A stretch of DNA of 64,000 nucleotides from Marinobacter subterrani (GCF_001045555.1 NZ_LFBU01000001.1:930001-994000), one strand, 5' to 3'. Positions 49,560 through 59,493 are shown, counted from the first letter of the stretch. The notes: generated by a model from the letters alone, not told the origin. Numbers and translations: made by a program.

Positions 49560-50846
49560 TCAGTTCCGGCGCTGACGCTGGTTGCGGCCGCCCGGACCAC
49601 CGCGTCCGCCCTGCCCCTGAGGACGACGGCCCCGCTTGCGGGTAATGGGCGGGTTGTCCATGGGCACCATCAGCGCTTCATCCGGCACGGCGGTTTTCAG
49701 CTTCTGGCTGATATAGGACTCGATGGCTGGCAGCGAGAAGGAGTCATCCTCACCGGCAAAACTTATGGAGACCCCGTGTTTCCCGGCCCTGCCGGTACGG
49801 CCGATGCGATGCACGTAGTCCTCGGCGTTTTCCGGAAGATTGTAGTTGAACACGTGGGTTACGCCGTTCACATGGATGCCCCGGCCAGCGACATCGGTGG
49901 CGACCAGCACCTGGATACTGCCCTTCTTGAACTGGTCCAGCGTCTTGAGGCGTTTGTTCTGGGCAATCTCGCCCGACATCAGGGCCACCTTCACGCCCTG
50001 GTTCCGGAGGTCTTCCTCAAGATCTCGGCACTGATCACGCCGATTGGCAAACACCAGCGCCTTTTCCACTTCCGGCCGTTTCAGGAAGTTCACCAGCACC
50101 GGCAGCTTTTCGTCGTCGCCTACCAGGTAGACGGTCTGCTCCACCCGCTCGGCGGTTTTCTGCTCGGGCTCGATCTCCACGAATTCGGCATTGCTGGTCC
50201 ACATGGACGCAAGGTTGAGCACGTCCTGATTGAAGGTGGCACTGAACAGCAGCGTCTGGCGCTCATCCTTGGGCGTGCATTTGCGGATAATTCGCTTCAC
50301 ATCGGGGATGAAGCCCATATCGAGCATACGGTCGGCTTCATCCAGGATCAGGATATCAAGCTGATCGAGGAATACGTCCTGGGAGCCAAGAAAATCAATC
50401 AGGCGGCCGGGCGTGGCCACCAGAATGTCGACGATCTCGTTCTGCAACTGATCCCGCTGCTTGTCGTAGTTCATTCCGCCCACAACCGTTACCACATTGT
50501 GGCCGGTATGCTGGCACAACTGCTCGGCATCCTTGGCAATCTGCATGGCAAGCTCACGGGTGGGCGCCAGGGCCAGAACCCGGGGCTCCGAAGCAAACCG
50601 GTCGTTTTCGGGAATGGGGGTTTCCAGCAGGCTCTGAATCGCCGTGATCAGAAACGCTGCGGTTTTACCAGTGCCGGTCTGGGCCTGGCCGATGAGATCC
50701 TCACAGGCCAGTGTCCACGGCAGGGTTTCCGCCTGGATGGGTGTGCAGTATTCAAAACCAATGGCCGTTATCGCATCCAGCAAACGCTTGTCCAGGTTCA
50801 GCTCGCTGAACCTGAGGTCGCCGGTGTGTTTTGGGTCAGATGTCAT
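49560..50846 (-). CDS. rhlB: DEAD-box ATP-dependent RNA helicase RhlB
   Basis: Unwinds structured RNA; in E. coli RhlB is the helicase of the RNA degradosome. The 428-residue protein has all core motifs: Q motif (GFEYCTPIQAETLP), AQTGTGKT, PTRELA, DEAD (LDEADRMLDMGF), SAT, and HRIGRTGRAG near residue 365. The ending PAIESYI is typical of RhlB. The C-terminal 40 residues are basic with an RGG-like run of Gly and Arg, suited to RNA binding. epmC is 6 bp upstream in the same direction. Confidence 0.93.
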   Translation of the reverse strand: MTSDPKHTGDLRFSELNLDKRLLDAITAIGFEYCTPIQAETLPWTLACEDLIGQAQTGTGKTAAFLITAIQSLLETPIPENDRFASEPRVLALAPTRELAMQIAKDAEQLCQHTGHNVVTVVGGMNYDKQRDQLQNEIVDILVATPGRLIDFLGSQDVFLDQLDILILDEADRMLDMGFIPDVKRIIRKCTPKDERQTLLFSATFNQDVLNLASMWTSNAEFVEIEPEQKTAERVEQTVYLVGDDEKLPVLVNFLKRPEVEKALVFANRRDQCRDLEEDLRNQGVKVALMSGEIAQNKRLKTLDQFKKGSIQVLVATDVAGRGIHVNGVTHVFNYNLPENAEDYVHRIGRTGRAGKHGVSISFAGEDDSFSLPAIESYISQKLKTAVPDEALMVPMDNPPITRKRGRRPQGQGGRGGPGGRNQRQRRN

Positions 50847-50852
50847 AGAGTC

Positions 50853-51434
50853 TCAGTTTTCCTGCGGATGTCCTGATGCATAATGGTCCGGAGCGATGCG
50901 CCGGGCGTCTTCCTGCCAGCGCGCTTCGAGTGTTGCTCCGCTACCGTAAAATGTTGCCAGCGATTCAAAAAAAGACTGCGCCCGGGGCGGCAACCCCCGT
51001 TCCAGATACGCACCCGCCCTGTCACGCACATTCTGGCGGAAGCGAACTTCATTGGCAGCGCCGGCTCCGAAGAGGTTGTCCACACTGATATGAAAACGAA
51101 AGCCTGCAGCCACGGAAAATAGCCATTCGATGGCCTGGGGTTTCACCTCAACCTGTTCGAAGGCGAGTTGCTGCTGCAATGTGCGGCCATCCGGGCAGTA
51201 CCAGTAACCATAGTCGTGCAGAGTGCGCCGGTGCTCACCAGCAATACACCAGTGGCTTATCTCATGCAAAGCACTGGCATAATAACCGTGAGCAAACACA
51301 ACCCGGGCAAGGCCTTCCGGTCCGCCCGCAGGCAGATATTCAGGTTCATCGCTGCCTTTGACCAGAACTGTCCGGTATGCTTCCCGAAACAGGTCATTAA
51401 ACAGCATGATAAGATCATTCGGGCTGTGCTTCAT
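50853..51434 (-). CDS. epmC: Elongation factor P hydroxylase (EpmC/YfcM family)
   Basis: A 193-residue protein of the YfcM family, which hydroxylates the modified lysine of EF-P in E. coli. The metal-binding HEISHWCIAG motif is present (about residue 59), followed by DYGYWYCPDGR. The frame is open to 51542, but the N-terminus MKHSPNDLIMLFNDLF at 51434 fits the family; no strong ribosome site is seen. Its presence suggests EpmA/EpmB lysylation of EF-P rather than Pseudomonas-style rhamnosylation. It is divergent from dsbD across 156 bp. Confidence 0.88.
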   Translation of the reverse strand: MKHSPNDLIMLFNDLFREAYRTVLVKGSDEPEYLPAGGPEGLARVVFAHGYYASALHEISHWCIAGEHRRTLHDYGYWYCPDGRTLQQQLAFEQVEVKPQAIEWLFSVAAGFRFHISVDNLFGAGAANEVRFRQNVRDRAGAYLERGLPPRAQSFFESLATFYGSGATLEARWQEDARRIAPDHYASGHPQEN

Positions 51435-51590
51435 TGGGTGGCTATTGTGCGACTTTACCGCCTTCAATACCAGAGGGAACTTTGGCGGGGCCTCCGTGTC
51501 CACTGCTCGCGCAACAAACCGCCAGCACGGTGGCACCGGCACCCTGACAGTCCACCTGAACCAGACACCAACCGGGAACCTTTACGAGCA

Positions 51591-53507
51591 ATGACGGCTT
51601 TCTCTGCAGTAACGAAGCTGAAACGCCACAGAGCGGCGAACCCACTGAATCTTATCCTGGCACTCGCCGTGTGTCTTGTCGCCGCCACTCCCGCCTGGGC
51701 ACTCGGCAGCACCTCGGGCTCCCTCTTTGGCGGCCAGGGCAGTTTTGGCGGCCAGAACAGTGGTTTTCTGCCAGTTGACGAAGCACTGCCATTCAGTTCC
51801 AGCATCGGCGAAGACGGCGTGATCCTGTCCTGGGATATTACCCCGGGCCACTATCTCTATCGTGAACGGATCAGCATCAGTAGCGCCGATCCGACCGTTG
51901 ATATCGGCAACCCTGTGTTCTCCAGCACCGGCTCTGCAATTGAAGACGAGTATTTTGGCAAATCCACAGTATTTTTTGACCCGATCCAGGCCCGGGTCCC
52001 CGTCACCTTGCCCGCGGGCGTCCGGGAAGCCGAACTCCAGGTAACCTATCAGGGTTGCGCCAAGGCCGGCCTGTGCTATCCACCGCAGACCAGAGATGTT
52101 CTTTTTTATCAGGGTAACGGTGGCGAAGCATCCCGGGCGGCGGCCTCCGGAGGGTTGCAACAGACGACCGCCCAGGGACCGGTGAACACCGAGACCGCGA
52201 CGGGCCTGGCCGGTTTCCTCAAGGCGCAGTCCACCCTCGTGATTGCGGGCGTTTTTCTGCTCCTTGGACTGGGGCTGACCTTTACGCCCTGCGTATTGCC
52301 CATGGTCCCGATTATTTCATCGCTGGTTTCCGGCAGGAATACCCCGACGACCAGTCACGCGCTGTTTCTTTCCAGCAGCTATGTTCTGGGCATGGCGCTG
52401 ACTTATGCCGCAGCCGGGGTGCTGACAGGCCTGCTCGGCGCCAGCTTCAACCTGCAGGCACAACTGCAGTCGCCCTGGGTGCTGAGCGTTTTCGCCCTGA
52501 TGTTCGTGATATTCGCGCTCTCCATGTTCGATCTGTTCGAGATTCAGCTACCCCGGTTTATCCGCGAATCGCTCAACAATGCCAGCCACCGTCTGACTGG
52601 CTCCAGGGTGGCCAGCATATTCGGTATCGGAGCGCTGTCTGCACTGATCGTATCTCCCTGCGTCTCGGCTCCACTGGCCGGCAGCCTGCTTTACATTTCC
52701 AGCACCCAGGACGCGGTGATCGGCGGCGTTGCGCTTTTCTCCCTGGGACTCGGCATGGGTATTCCACTGATCCTGGTGGCGGTCGGTGGCCGAAAACTGC
52801 TGCCAACCACCGGGCACTGGATGACCGCAGTCAAACACTTCTACGGCGTTATGTTACTGGCGGTTGCGATCTGGCTGATGGAACGCCTGGTGCCGGCCTG
52901 GCTGACACTGACGCTCTGGGGGCTGCTGATCGCGGTTACCGGCGTTCAGCTCGGCGCCTTTGATGCTGCGAAGGCTGGCTGGGAGCGCACTCGCAAGGGG
53001 CTCGGTCTGGTGCTGTTCGCCTACGGGCTGGCCCTGCTTGCCGGCGCCGCCAGTGGCGCCAACGACCCGTTCAAACCGCTGGCCCCCTTTACCGCGGGAA
53101 CCGCCACCGCCTTCGCGGGCCCCATCGAGACCCAGCACGCGGGTTTTCAGCGGGTGGAACAGCCCGCCCGGATCCGAGCCATGCTCCGGCAGGCCCGGGA
53201 GCAAGGCCGCCCGGTGATGCTGGATTTCTATGCCGACTGGTGCATTTCCTGCAAGGTCATGGAACGCAACGTGTTCAGCAAGCCGGATGTCATCCAGGCA
53301 CTGGCGCCCTACACCCTGCTACAGATCGACATGACCGGTAACACCCCGGAGCAGCAGGCGCTACTGAATGAGCTGGGCCTGTTCGGACCGCCGGCTATCC
53401 TGTTTTACAGCAGCAAGGGCGAGGAGCTGACTCAACTACGGGTGCTCGGCGAGATGGACCGTGAGGAATTCCTCAGCCACCTGCGGGAAGTGAGCCCGAA
53501 CGTCTGA
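51591..53507 (+). CDS. dsbD: Thiol:disulfide interchange protein DsbD
   Basis: Carries electrons from cytoplasmic thioredoxin to the periplasm (DsbC, DsbG, cytochrome c assembly). The 638-residue protein has a signal peptide (cleavage near PAWA, about 36), a glycine-rich linker and the periplasmic alpha domain with its Cys pair in GCAKAGLCYPP. The eight-helix domain has Cys in FTPCVLPMVP and VSPCVSAPLAG. The C-terminal thioredoxin-like domain has DWCISCKVME. All three Cys pairs needed for relay are present. The frame is open much further upstream, but the signal peptide fixes ATG 51591. Confidence 0.95.
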   Translation: MTAFSAVTKLKRHRAANPLNLILALAVCLVAATPAWALGSTSGSLFGGQGSFGGQNSGFLPVDEALPFSSSIGEDGVILSWDITPGHYLYRERISISSADPTVDIGNPVFSSTGSAIEDEYFGKSTVFFDPIQARVPVTLPAGVREAELQVTYQGCAKAGLCYPPQTRDVLFYQGNGGEASRAAASGGLQQTTAQGPVNTETATGLAGFLKAQSTLVIAGVFLLLGLGLTFTPCVLPMVPIISSLVSGRNTPTTSHALFLSSSYVLGMALTYAAAGVLTGLLGASFNLQAQLQSPWVLSVFALMFVIFALSMFDLFEIQLPRFIRESLNNASHRLTGSRVASIFGIGALSALIVSPCVSAPLAGSLLYISSTQDAVIGGVALFSLGLGMGIPLILVAVGGRKLLPTTGHWMTAVKHFYGVMLLAVAIWLMERLVPAWLTLTLWGLLIAVTGVQLGAFDAAKAGWERTRKGLGLVLFAYGLALLAGAASGANDPFKPLAPFTAGTATAFAGPIETQHAGFQRVEQPARIRAMLRQAREQGRPVMLDFYADWCISCKVMERNVFSKPDVIQALAPYTLLQIDMTGNTPEQQALLNELGLFGPPAILFYSSKGEELTQLRVLGEMDREEFLSHLREVSPNV

Positions 53508-53515
53508 CGCCGTGA

Positions 53516-53755
53516 TCACTCGGCCCGTCGTATCAGGTAGATGAACAGGTCATCGGACGCCTGATGGCTGACCAGCTCATGGCCCAGGAACTGACAAAAC
53601 CTGGGAATATCCCGGGTTGTGGACGGGTCCGTGGCGATAACCCGCAGGATGCCGCCCGGCTCCACATCATTTATGCGGTTGTGCAGCATCATCACCGGCT
53701 CAGGGCAGAAAAGGCCCCGGGCGTCCAGTTCAACGTCGTAATCAGATGCACTCAC
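53516..53755 (-). CDS. TusA/SirA-family sulfur carrier protein
   Basis: A 79-residue protein with the TusA fold and the reactive Cys in [15 protein letters not shown] (about residue 18). A second Cys lies in [10 protein letters not shown]. TusA proteins relay sulfur, for example from IscS toward MnmA, which is also encoded in this window, but paralogues have other roles. I choose GTG 53755 because AGGAG lies 7 bases upstream and the length becomes typical; the frame runs on to 53797. It converges on dsbD. Confidence 0.88.
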   Translation of the reverse strand: MSASDYDVELDARGLFCPEPVMMLHNRINDVEPGGILRVIATDPSTTRDIPRFCQFLGHELVSHQASDDLFIYLIRRAE

Positions 53756-53841
53756 ACCCTGTCTCCTGTCATTTGACCTGATTTTTCGTAAATACATGCT
53801 AAATTATTGATTATGGCAGTTTAAACATATGGAGGTCGGCC

Positions 53842-54132
53842 ATGATCCGGGTTCTCATCGAACGTCATATTGCTGAGTCACTGGAGACAGCCTACGCGGA
53901 ACGCTCGCGCATCATTCTCCAGAGAGCTGTCAACGCCCCCGGGTTCATTTCCGGGGAAGCCCTGATCGACCAACATGACCCTGATCACCGGTTTATTCTT
54001 GCCAACTGGCGATCCGAGGCCGACTGGGACCGGTGGTACCACTCCGAGGAACGACACGACCTTATGGCGGAACTGATTCCCATGCTGGATCAGGACGAGA
54101 AGATCACGGTGTTGGAGCAAACTGTCGCTTAA
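53842..54132 (+). CDS. Antibiotic biosynthesis monooxygenase (ABM) domain protein
   Basis: A 96-residue ferredoxin-like dimeric alpha-beta barrel protein. The pattern VNAPGFISGEALIDQ and ANWRSEADWDRWYHSEERHDL is typical of the ABM family, which includes quinol monooxygenases and heme-degrading relatives. No residue here points to a given substrate. GGAGGT precedes the ATG and an extended -10 (TGCTAAATT at 53797-53805) lies upstream. The 3' end overlaps rlmM by 4 bp, tail to tail. Confidence 0.82.
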   Translation: MIRVLIERHIAESLETAYAERSRIILQRAVNAPGFISGEALIDQHDPDHRFILANWRSEADWDRWYHSEERHDLMAELIPMLDQDEKITVLEQTVA

Positions 54133-55205
54133 CCCGTTCGCTCGATAAAGCAGGTGATTTCCTCGCGATCATGATAGAGATGGCGGGCCCTGAGGCGAAA
54201 TCCGATGCCCGCCTCCCTTAATCCGTTCACCAGAATTTCCTGGCAGACCAGCCACTCATCATAACGCTTCTTCATTGGCAGCTTGAGGTTGAAAACGGTG
54301 TAGCGACAGAGGCCCTCGGCAAGCCAGCTAACCGCAAGCCTTGCGGTCTTTCTGGGCTGATCCACGATATCGCAGACCATCCAGTCAATACCACGCTTTG
54401 GCCGCCATCCATAGCCATCTGCCACTACGTGCTCAACCTGCCCGGTGGCCATCAGTTCCGGATTCATCGGCCCGTTATCCACAGCGCTCACCAGCATGCC
54501 CTGGCGCACCAGTTGCCAGGTCCAGCCACCCGGAGCAGCGCCCAGATCCGCGGCTTTTTTGCCACCACCCAGATACTCGAGTTCCTGGTCAGGCGGCAGG
54601 AAGACCTTCCAGGCTTCCTCGAGCTTCAGCGCCGAGCGGCTGGGTGCTGACGCCGGCAACCGCAGTCGCGGAATCCCCCCCACGAAGCGGGCCCGATTGG
54701 TAGCGAGACTGAACCCCACGACCGCACGGGAAAAATCCGGCAACAACACCTCGAGGCGGGCCGGTGCGGGCAGGTTCTGGTCTGCTTTCAACAAGCCGGC
54801 GCCGCGCAAGCCCCTGGAGAGTGGAGACACCCACTTCCGGGCGAAGTTGCCAAGATCACTATCGGCATTGTTTTCCGGCACCCGGATTTCCACACGCGCG
54901 CAGCCCGGAAACCCCCGCCCCAGTTCCGTCAGGCCCTCAATGATGGCACTTACCCGATCCGCCCCGGGAAGATCGATTTCTCCGAGCACCACAAACCAGT
55001 CCCGGACAAACACCAGATCCTCCAGGCACAGGCGCGCCATCAGCTCATCGGCGGTTTCCGGAGCCGAGGGATAGAAACGAACCAGGCCACGGTCCTTTTC
55101 AGGCTCGAAGAATCCGAAAATACCTTCACCCGCGGCCGCATCGGTTACTTCACGGCCGGCCTCGATTTCAAAGCCCGGCCGGCAAAAAAGCAGAATCTGT
55201 TCCAT
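54129..55205 (-). CDS. rlmM: 23S rRNA C2498 2'-O-ribose methyltransferase
   Basis: Methylates the ribose of C2498 in 23S rRNA before 50S assembly. The 358-residue protein has an N-terminal THUMP-like region (about 1-160) and a C-terminal Rossmann methyltransferase with ADLGAAPGGWTWQLV (about 220) as the SAM motif. The K-D-K-E catalytic residues are expected, with Asp in WMVCDIVDQPRK and Lys in NLKLPMKKRY. It is slightly shorter than E. coli RlmM (366). Confidence 0.95.
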   Translation of the reverse strand: MEQILLFCRPGFEIEAGREVTDAAAGEGIFGFFEPEKDRGLVRFYPSAPETADELMARLCLEDLVFVRDWFVVLGEIDLPGADRVSAIIEGLTELGRGFPGCARVEIRVPENNADSDLGNFARKWVSPLSRGLRGAGLLKADQNLPAPARLEVLLPDFSRAVVGFSLATNRARFVGGIPRLRLPASAPSRSALKLEEAWKVFLPPDQELEYLGGGKKAADLGAAPGGWTWQLVRQGMLVSAVDNGPMNPELMATGQVEHVVADGYGWRPKRGIDWMVCDIVDQPRKTARLAVSWLAEGLCRYTVFNLKLPMKKRYDEWLVCQEILVNGLREAGIGFRLRARHLYHDREEITCFIERTG

Positions 55206-55320
55206 GGACTACCCGAAGTTGGCGGGCCGAATGACAACCCGCAAAAGTTGAATCTGTTTAACAGTGCCGGTTGTCTTCTCTGGCTACACTTCCACATCTG
55301 ATATCAGCGGGAAGTGCCGA

Positions 55321-57159
55321 ATGTCGCCTGTTTTGCGCATGTTTATTGTCCTGAGCCTTGTACTCTTTCCCGCCCTGGCCACGCCTGATCCAGGGTCACT
55401 GCGTATCGGCTGCCAAACCCTCGATGCAACAGACAGCGGTGCCCGCCATTCACTGATGCAGTACGTCTGTTTTTACAGTGCGCCCCCCGGCGAACCCGCC
55501 TATGACGCTTCCGAACCCGGGCAGCTTCCCGAGGATCTGGCCTGGACTCCGGCCCACGGCCGGGACCTGGTTTTCAGCGCCACCCGGTCGGTTTACTGGG
55601 TGCATCTGCACATCCGCAACTCGGGGGCTCATCGAAGCCTCTGGTACCTGAAGCTGGATTACCCGCTGCTGGATGAGATCACCTTCTGGCAAACAGGGCA
55701 TGATACTACAGAGTCTCTTGTAACCGGTGATCAACACCCGTTTTCCTCCCGGGGAATAGACTACCGGTATTTTCTTCTGCCGGTCACTCTGGATGCAGGC
55801 GAGACCCACTCGATTACTCTGAGAGTTCACAGCAGCGGTGCCCTGAATGTTCCTCTAAGCCTGGAAACACCTGCCGAAATCATTGCCGGCAGCAATCACC
55901 TGACACTGGCCCACGGGCTGTTTTACGGGGCACTTCTGGTGTTCGCCGTATTCAATCTGCTGCTGTTCTTCAGTTCCGGCACGGTATACTACTTTTACAA
56001 TGCCTTCTACATGGCTGCCCTGGGGCTCTTCCTGTTTGCGATGGGCGGCTTTGCCAATCAGTATTTCTGGTCAAACAGTACCGACCTTGCCAATACCTCC
56101 ATTCCGCTTTCGTTGTCTCTCTGTGCCTTGGCCATGACACTTTTTGGCCGCTCATTTCTGGACGTCTCGCCCGGAACCACCTCGGAAACCGCGCTTAAAA
56201 CCCAGGCCTGGCTATGCGTCGGGTTCCTCGCTCTGACATTCGTTCTGCCCTACAGCAAAACCATCCTGCTGAACACAGTGTTGACACTCGCAGTCATCTC
56301 AAGCCTTTTCATCATTGCGGCCATTCGCTGGAAACAGGGTTATCAGCCAGCGCTCTGGTACCTGCTTGCCTGGCTGGTCATGCTGATTGGCGGCCTGATT
56401 TACGCGCTGGCAGCATTCGGCTACCTCACTGACTTCCTGGCCAGGGAGGCGCTGATGCAAATTGCCGTCGGCGGGCAGGTCATTCTGCTCAACTACGCGA
56501 TGGTGCAGCGTTGGCGCCTGCTCAACGAAAAACTGCTGGCGGTGGAACACAATGCCCGGACCGAGCTCGAATTCAAGGTTCACGAGCGCACCGCACAGCT
56601 CAGGAGCACCATGCGGGAGCTGGAAAAGGCCAACCGGAAGCTGTCAACCCTCAGTCTGAACGATGCCCTGACGGGACTGCACAACCGGCGGCACCTGGAT
56701 ACCATTTTCCCCGAACTGTGTGCCGAAGCACGCCGGACAGGCCACACGTTGAGCCTTGCTCTGGTGGATGCGGATCATTTCAAGAGAATCAACGATACCT
56801 GGGGTCACAGCTTTGGTGATACCTGCCTTCAGTTTATTGCAGAAATGCTGAGCCGCCATGTGAAGCGCCCGCGGGATATTGCGATCCGCTTTGGTGGCGA
56901 GGAGTTTGCACTCCTGCTACCGGGAACCGACGCCTCTGGCGCAAGAAACGTCTGTAACGCGTTGCTGGCCGACATCGCCAACACACCCTTAACGGCACCG
57001 GATGGCACCGAGGTGCGGATCACCCTCAGCGCGGGCATCGCCTCCCTGGCCGCCGGCGAAAACCAGGACCAACTTTTCGAGCGGGCAGACGAAGCACTCT
57101 ACGCGGCGAAAACTGAGGGCCGTAACTGTGCCCTGCTGTCTCAAGCCACCGAAGCATAA
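55321..57159 (+). CDS. Diguanylate cyclase with 7TM-DISM sensor
   Basis: A 612-residue membrane enzyme that should make cyclic di-GMP. In order it has a signal peptide (about 1-22), a periplasmic 7TMR-DISMED2-type sugar-binding-like domain (about 40-165), seven transmembrane helices (about 195-395), a coiled coil (about 400-440) and a GGDEF domain. The active site is GGEEF, so catalysis is expected. The product-inhibition I-site RPRD lies exactly five residues upstream. The signal sensed is unknown. The frame is open from 55264, but MSPVLRMFIVLSL at 55321 gives the signal peptide. Confidence 0.92.
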   Translation: MSPVLRMFIVLSLVLFPALATPDPGSLRIGCQTLDATDSGARHSLMQYVCFYSAPPGEPAYDASEPGQLPEDLAWTPAHGRDLVFSATRSVYWVHLHIRNSGAHRSLWYLKLDYPLLDEITFWQTGHDTTESLVTGDQHPFSSRGIDYRYFLLPVTLDAGETHSITLRVHSSGALNVPLSLETPAEIIAGSNHLTLAHGLFYGALLVFAVFNLLLFFSSGTVYYFYNAFYMAALGLFLFAMGGFANQYFWSNSTDLANTSIPLSLSLCALAMTLFGRSFLDVSPGTTSETALKTQAWLCVGFLALTFVLPYSKTILLNTVLTLAVISSLFIIAAIRWKQGYQPALWYLLAWLVMLIGGLIYALAAFGYLTDFLAREALMQIAVGGQVILLNYAMVQRWRLLNEKLLAVEHNARTELEFKVHERTAQLRSTMRELEKANRKLSTLSLNDALTGLHNRRHLDTIFPELCAEARRTGHTLSLALVDADHFKRINDTWGHSFGDTCLQFIAEMLSRHVKRPRDIAIRFGGEEFALLLPGTDASGARNVCNALLADIANTPLTAPDGTEVRITLSAGIASLAAGENQDQLFERADEALYAAKTEGRNCALLSQATEA

Positions 57160-57179
57160 GGGCACTATGTGCCAGTCCC

Positions 57180-57836
57180 TCAGGATGTCACAAATTCATC
57201 AATGAAAATCCGTGTTTCCCTGGCAGCGGTGGCCAACAGGTCCCGCCAGGTGAGCTGTTGGCGCTTGAGTGGCTGAAAATCGTGGTTGCCCCCCTCCAGC
57301 CAGCGTAACCTTACGAATCCGAGCGCCTGTTCATGGCCGACCATTTCGTCAGGCTTGCCAAACGGATCACGGGTTCCCTGCACAATCAGCGCTGGCGATC
57401 TCACCTCATGGAAGTGGCCGGTACGCCATTGCTCCGGCTTTCCCGGCGGATGGAAGGGGTATCCGTAACAAGCGACACCATCGATACCGTCCCGCTGGCT
57501 GGCCAGAAGACTGGCCATTCGCCCTCCCATGGATTTGCCGCCAACCAACAACCGGCCACCATCGCCCAGCTCTGCACGCATCTCATCGACCAGCAGGGAA
57601 AAGTGCTCCAGCAACACAACCTGCCGGTCTGGCGGTCGCTTTTTGCCATCGGCCCGACGCTTCTGCATGTAGGGGAACTCAAACCGGACCGTGGTAATTC
57701 CCTCTGCTTTCAGAGCATTGGCGAGCGCCTCCATGAAGGGCGAATCCGCCGGAGCACCGGCACCGTGCGCAAGAATCAGTGTAATATTCTCACTATTCCC
57801 ACAACCTTTGATCTTGATCAACCTCACAGAATTCAC
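57180..57836 (-). CDS. Alpha/beta hydrolase of the KANL3/Tex30-like family
   Basis: A 218-residue small hydrolase. LILAHGAGAPADSPFM forms the oxyanion region, the nucleophile Ser is in GGKSMGGRMASLLA (about 102), and GTRDPFGKPDE and the GGNHDF His supply the acid and base. The pattern matches proteins usually annotated as alpha/beta family hydrolase. The substrate is unknown. It converges with the diguanylate cyclase and is divergent from ccoN across 211 bp. Confidence 0.85.
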   Translation of the reverse strand: MNSVRLIKIKGCGNSENITLILAHGAGAPADSPFMEALANALKAEGITTVRFEFPYMQKRRADGKKRPPDRQVVLLEHFSLLVDEMRAELGDGGRLLVGGKSMGGRMASLLASQRDGIDGVACYGYPFHPPGKPEQWRTGHFHEVRSPALIVQGTRDPFGKPDEMVGHEQALGFVRLRWLEGGNHDFQPLKRQQLTWRDLLATAARETRIFIDEFVTS

Positions 57837-57946
57837 CTCGGCGGTTTACGGGTTTATCATTCCTCCCCAGGCAACAAAGATTCCACGTGGTAAACAACTC
57901 CAATAACGCCTTGAAAAAGGAAGCCATGTTGCTGATTTCGGCGCAT

Positions 57947-58005
57947 TTGACGGATGTCAGGAGTTGACCTGAGTCATTGCAAACAGCTAATGGTTTCTCC
58001 ATACT
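57947..58005 (+). promoter_or_regulatory. Tandem FNR/ANR-like sites and -10 box upstream of ccoN
   Basis: Two FNR-like boxes occur 17 bp apart centre to centre: TTGACGGATGTCAG (57947-57960) and TTGACCTGAGTCAT (57964-57977). A -10-like CATACT lies at 58000-58005. If transcription starts near 58012, the second box is centred at -41.5, the classic FNR activating position. Both boxes carry a perfect left half TTGAC and a degenerate right half. The intergenic region is 211 bp and otherwise shows nothing. Confidence 0.65.
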
Positions 58006-58047
58006 TGCGACCGCATATTTCCCCACTTTAAACCCATTGGTAAGGCT

Positions 58048-59478
58048 ATGAGCACAGTAGATGCAAACCTGACATATAACTATAAGGTGGTGAGGCAGTT
58101 CGCCATCATGACGGTAGTCTGGGGCATTGTTGGCATGGGAATGGGCGTGTTGATCGCGTCCCAGCTTGTCTGGCCATCGATGAACCTGGATATGCCCTGG
58201 ACGCACTTTGGTCGTCTCCGCCCCCTGCACACTAACCTGGTAATCTTCGGATTCGGCGGTTCAGCGTTGTTTGCCACTTCCTACTACGTTGTTCAACGGA
58301 CGTGTCAGGCACGGCTTATTTCGGATGGTCTGGCGGCCTTCACGTTCTGGGGCTGGCAGGCGATTCTGGTCGGTGCCATCATCACCCTGCCGCAGGGTCT
58401 GACCTCGTCCAAGGAATACGCCGAACTGGAATGGCCCATCGATATTGCCATCGCTGTTGTCTGGGTAGCCTACGCTCTGGTGTTCTTCGGAACAATCATG
58501 AAACGCAGTACGCCACACATTTACGTGGCGAACTGGTTCTATGGCGCATTCATCATTACCGTTGCCGTTCTGCATATCGGTAACAACCTGGCCCTGCCGG
58601 CCGGCGCCTTCAAGTCCTATTCGGCCTACGCCGGTGTCACCGACGCCATGATGCAATGGTGGTGGGGCCACAATGCGGTAGGTTTTTTCCTGACCGCGGG
58701 CTTCCTCGGCATGATGTACTATTTCGTGCCAAAGCAGGCCAACCGTCCCGTCTATTCCTACCGGTTGTCCATCGTTCACTTCTGGGCGCTGATTGCCACC
58801 TATGTCTGGGCCGGTGGCCACCACCTGCATTACTCTGCTCTGCCGGACTGGGCACAGACCGCGGGTATGGTTATGTCCCTGATTCTGCTGGCGCCTTCCT
58901 GGGGCGGCATGATCAACGGCATGATGACCCTGTCAGGTGCCTGGCATAAACTCCGCACCGACCCTATCCTGCGGTTCCTGGTGGTCTCCCTGTCGTTCTA
59001 CGGCATGTCCACCTTTGAAGGCCCGATGATGGCCATCAAGACCGTAAACGCCCTGTCCCACAACACGGACTGGACCATCGGCCACGTCCACTCCGGCGCT
59101 CTGGGCTGGGTAGCCATGATCAGTATCGGCGCAATTTATCATCTGGTTCCGAAGCTCTGGGGTCTCCGGGCGATGTACAGCACCAGCCTGATCAACATTC
59201 ACTTCTGGCTCGCCACTGTTGGTACCGTGCTTTACATCGTTGCCATGTGGGTTAACGGCATCATGCAGGGCCTGATGTGGCGTGCTGTCAACGAAGACGG
59301 CACGTTGACCTACAGCTTCGTCGAAGCCCTGGAAGCTTCATATCCGGGTTACTTCGTCCGCTTCGTCGGTGGCGTAATCTTCCTGAGCGGTATGCTTGTT
59401 ATGGCTTACAACGTCTACATGACCGTACGCCAGAAAGATGCGGTTGCGCAGGACAACGCGGCAACACAGCCGGCGTAA
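58048..59478 (+). CDS. ccoN: cbb3-type cytochrome c oxidase subunit I
   Basis: The catalytic subunit of the high-affinity oxidase, a 476-residue inner-membrane protein with about 12 helices. It binds heme b and the heme b3-CuB centre. Expected His ligands are visible in [13 protein letters not shown] (low-spin heme), [30 protein letters not shown] (CuB) and [12 protein letters not shown] (heme b3 and b). It pumps protons and works at low oxygen. It opens the ccoNOQP operon, with AAGG before the ATG. P. aeruginosa has two cco operons; only one is in this window. Confidence 0.98.
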   Translation: MSTVDANLTYNYKVVRQFAIMTVVWGIVGMGMGVLIASQLVWPSMNLDMPWTHFGRLRPLHTNLVIFGFGGSALFATSYYVVQRTCQARLISDGLAAFTFWGWQAILVGAIITLPQGLTSSKEYAELEWPIDIAIAVVWVAYALVFFGTIMKRSTPHIYVANWFYGAFIITVAVLHIGNNLALPAGAFKSYSAYAGVTDAMMQWWWGHNAVGFFLTAGFLGMMYYFVPKQANRPVYSYRLSIVHFWALIATYVWAGGHHLHYSALPDWAQTAGMVMSLILLAPSWGGMINGMMTLSGAWHKLRTDPILRFLVVSLSFYGMSTFEGPMMAIKTVNALSHNTDWTIGHVHSGALGWVAMISIGAIYHLVPKLWGLRAMYSTSLINIHFWLATVGTVLYIVAMWVNGIMQGLMWRAVNEDGTLTYSFVEALEASYPGYFVRFVGGVIFLSGMLVMAYNVYMTVRQKDAVAQDNAATQPA

Positions 59479-59493
59479 CGGGAGAGAGATCAG

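Noticed and set aside
49776..50876. A 366-codon plus-strand frame opposite rhlB
   Set aside because: It is antisense to a helicase with all DEAD-box motifs. Its composition follows the complementary codons.
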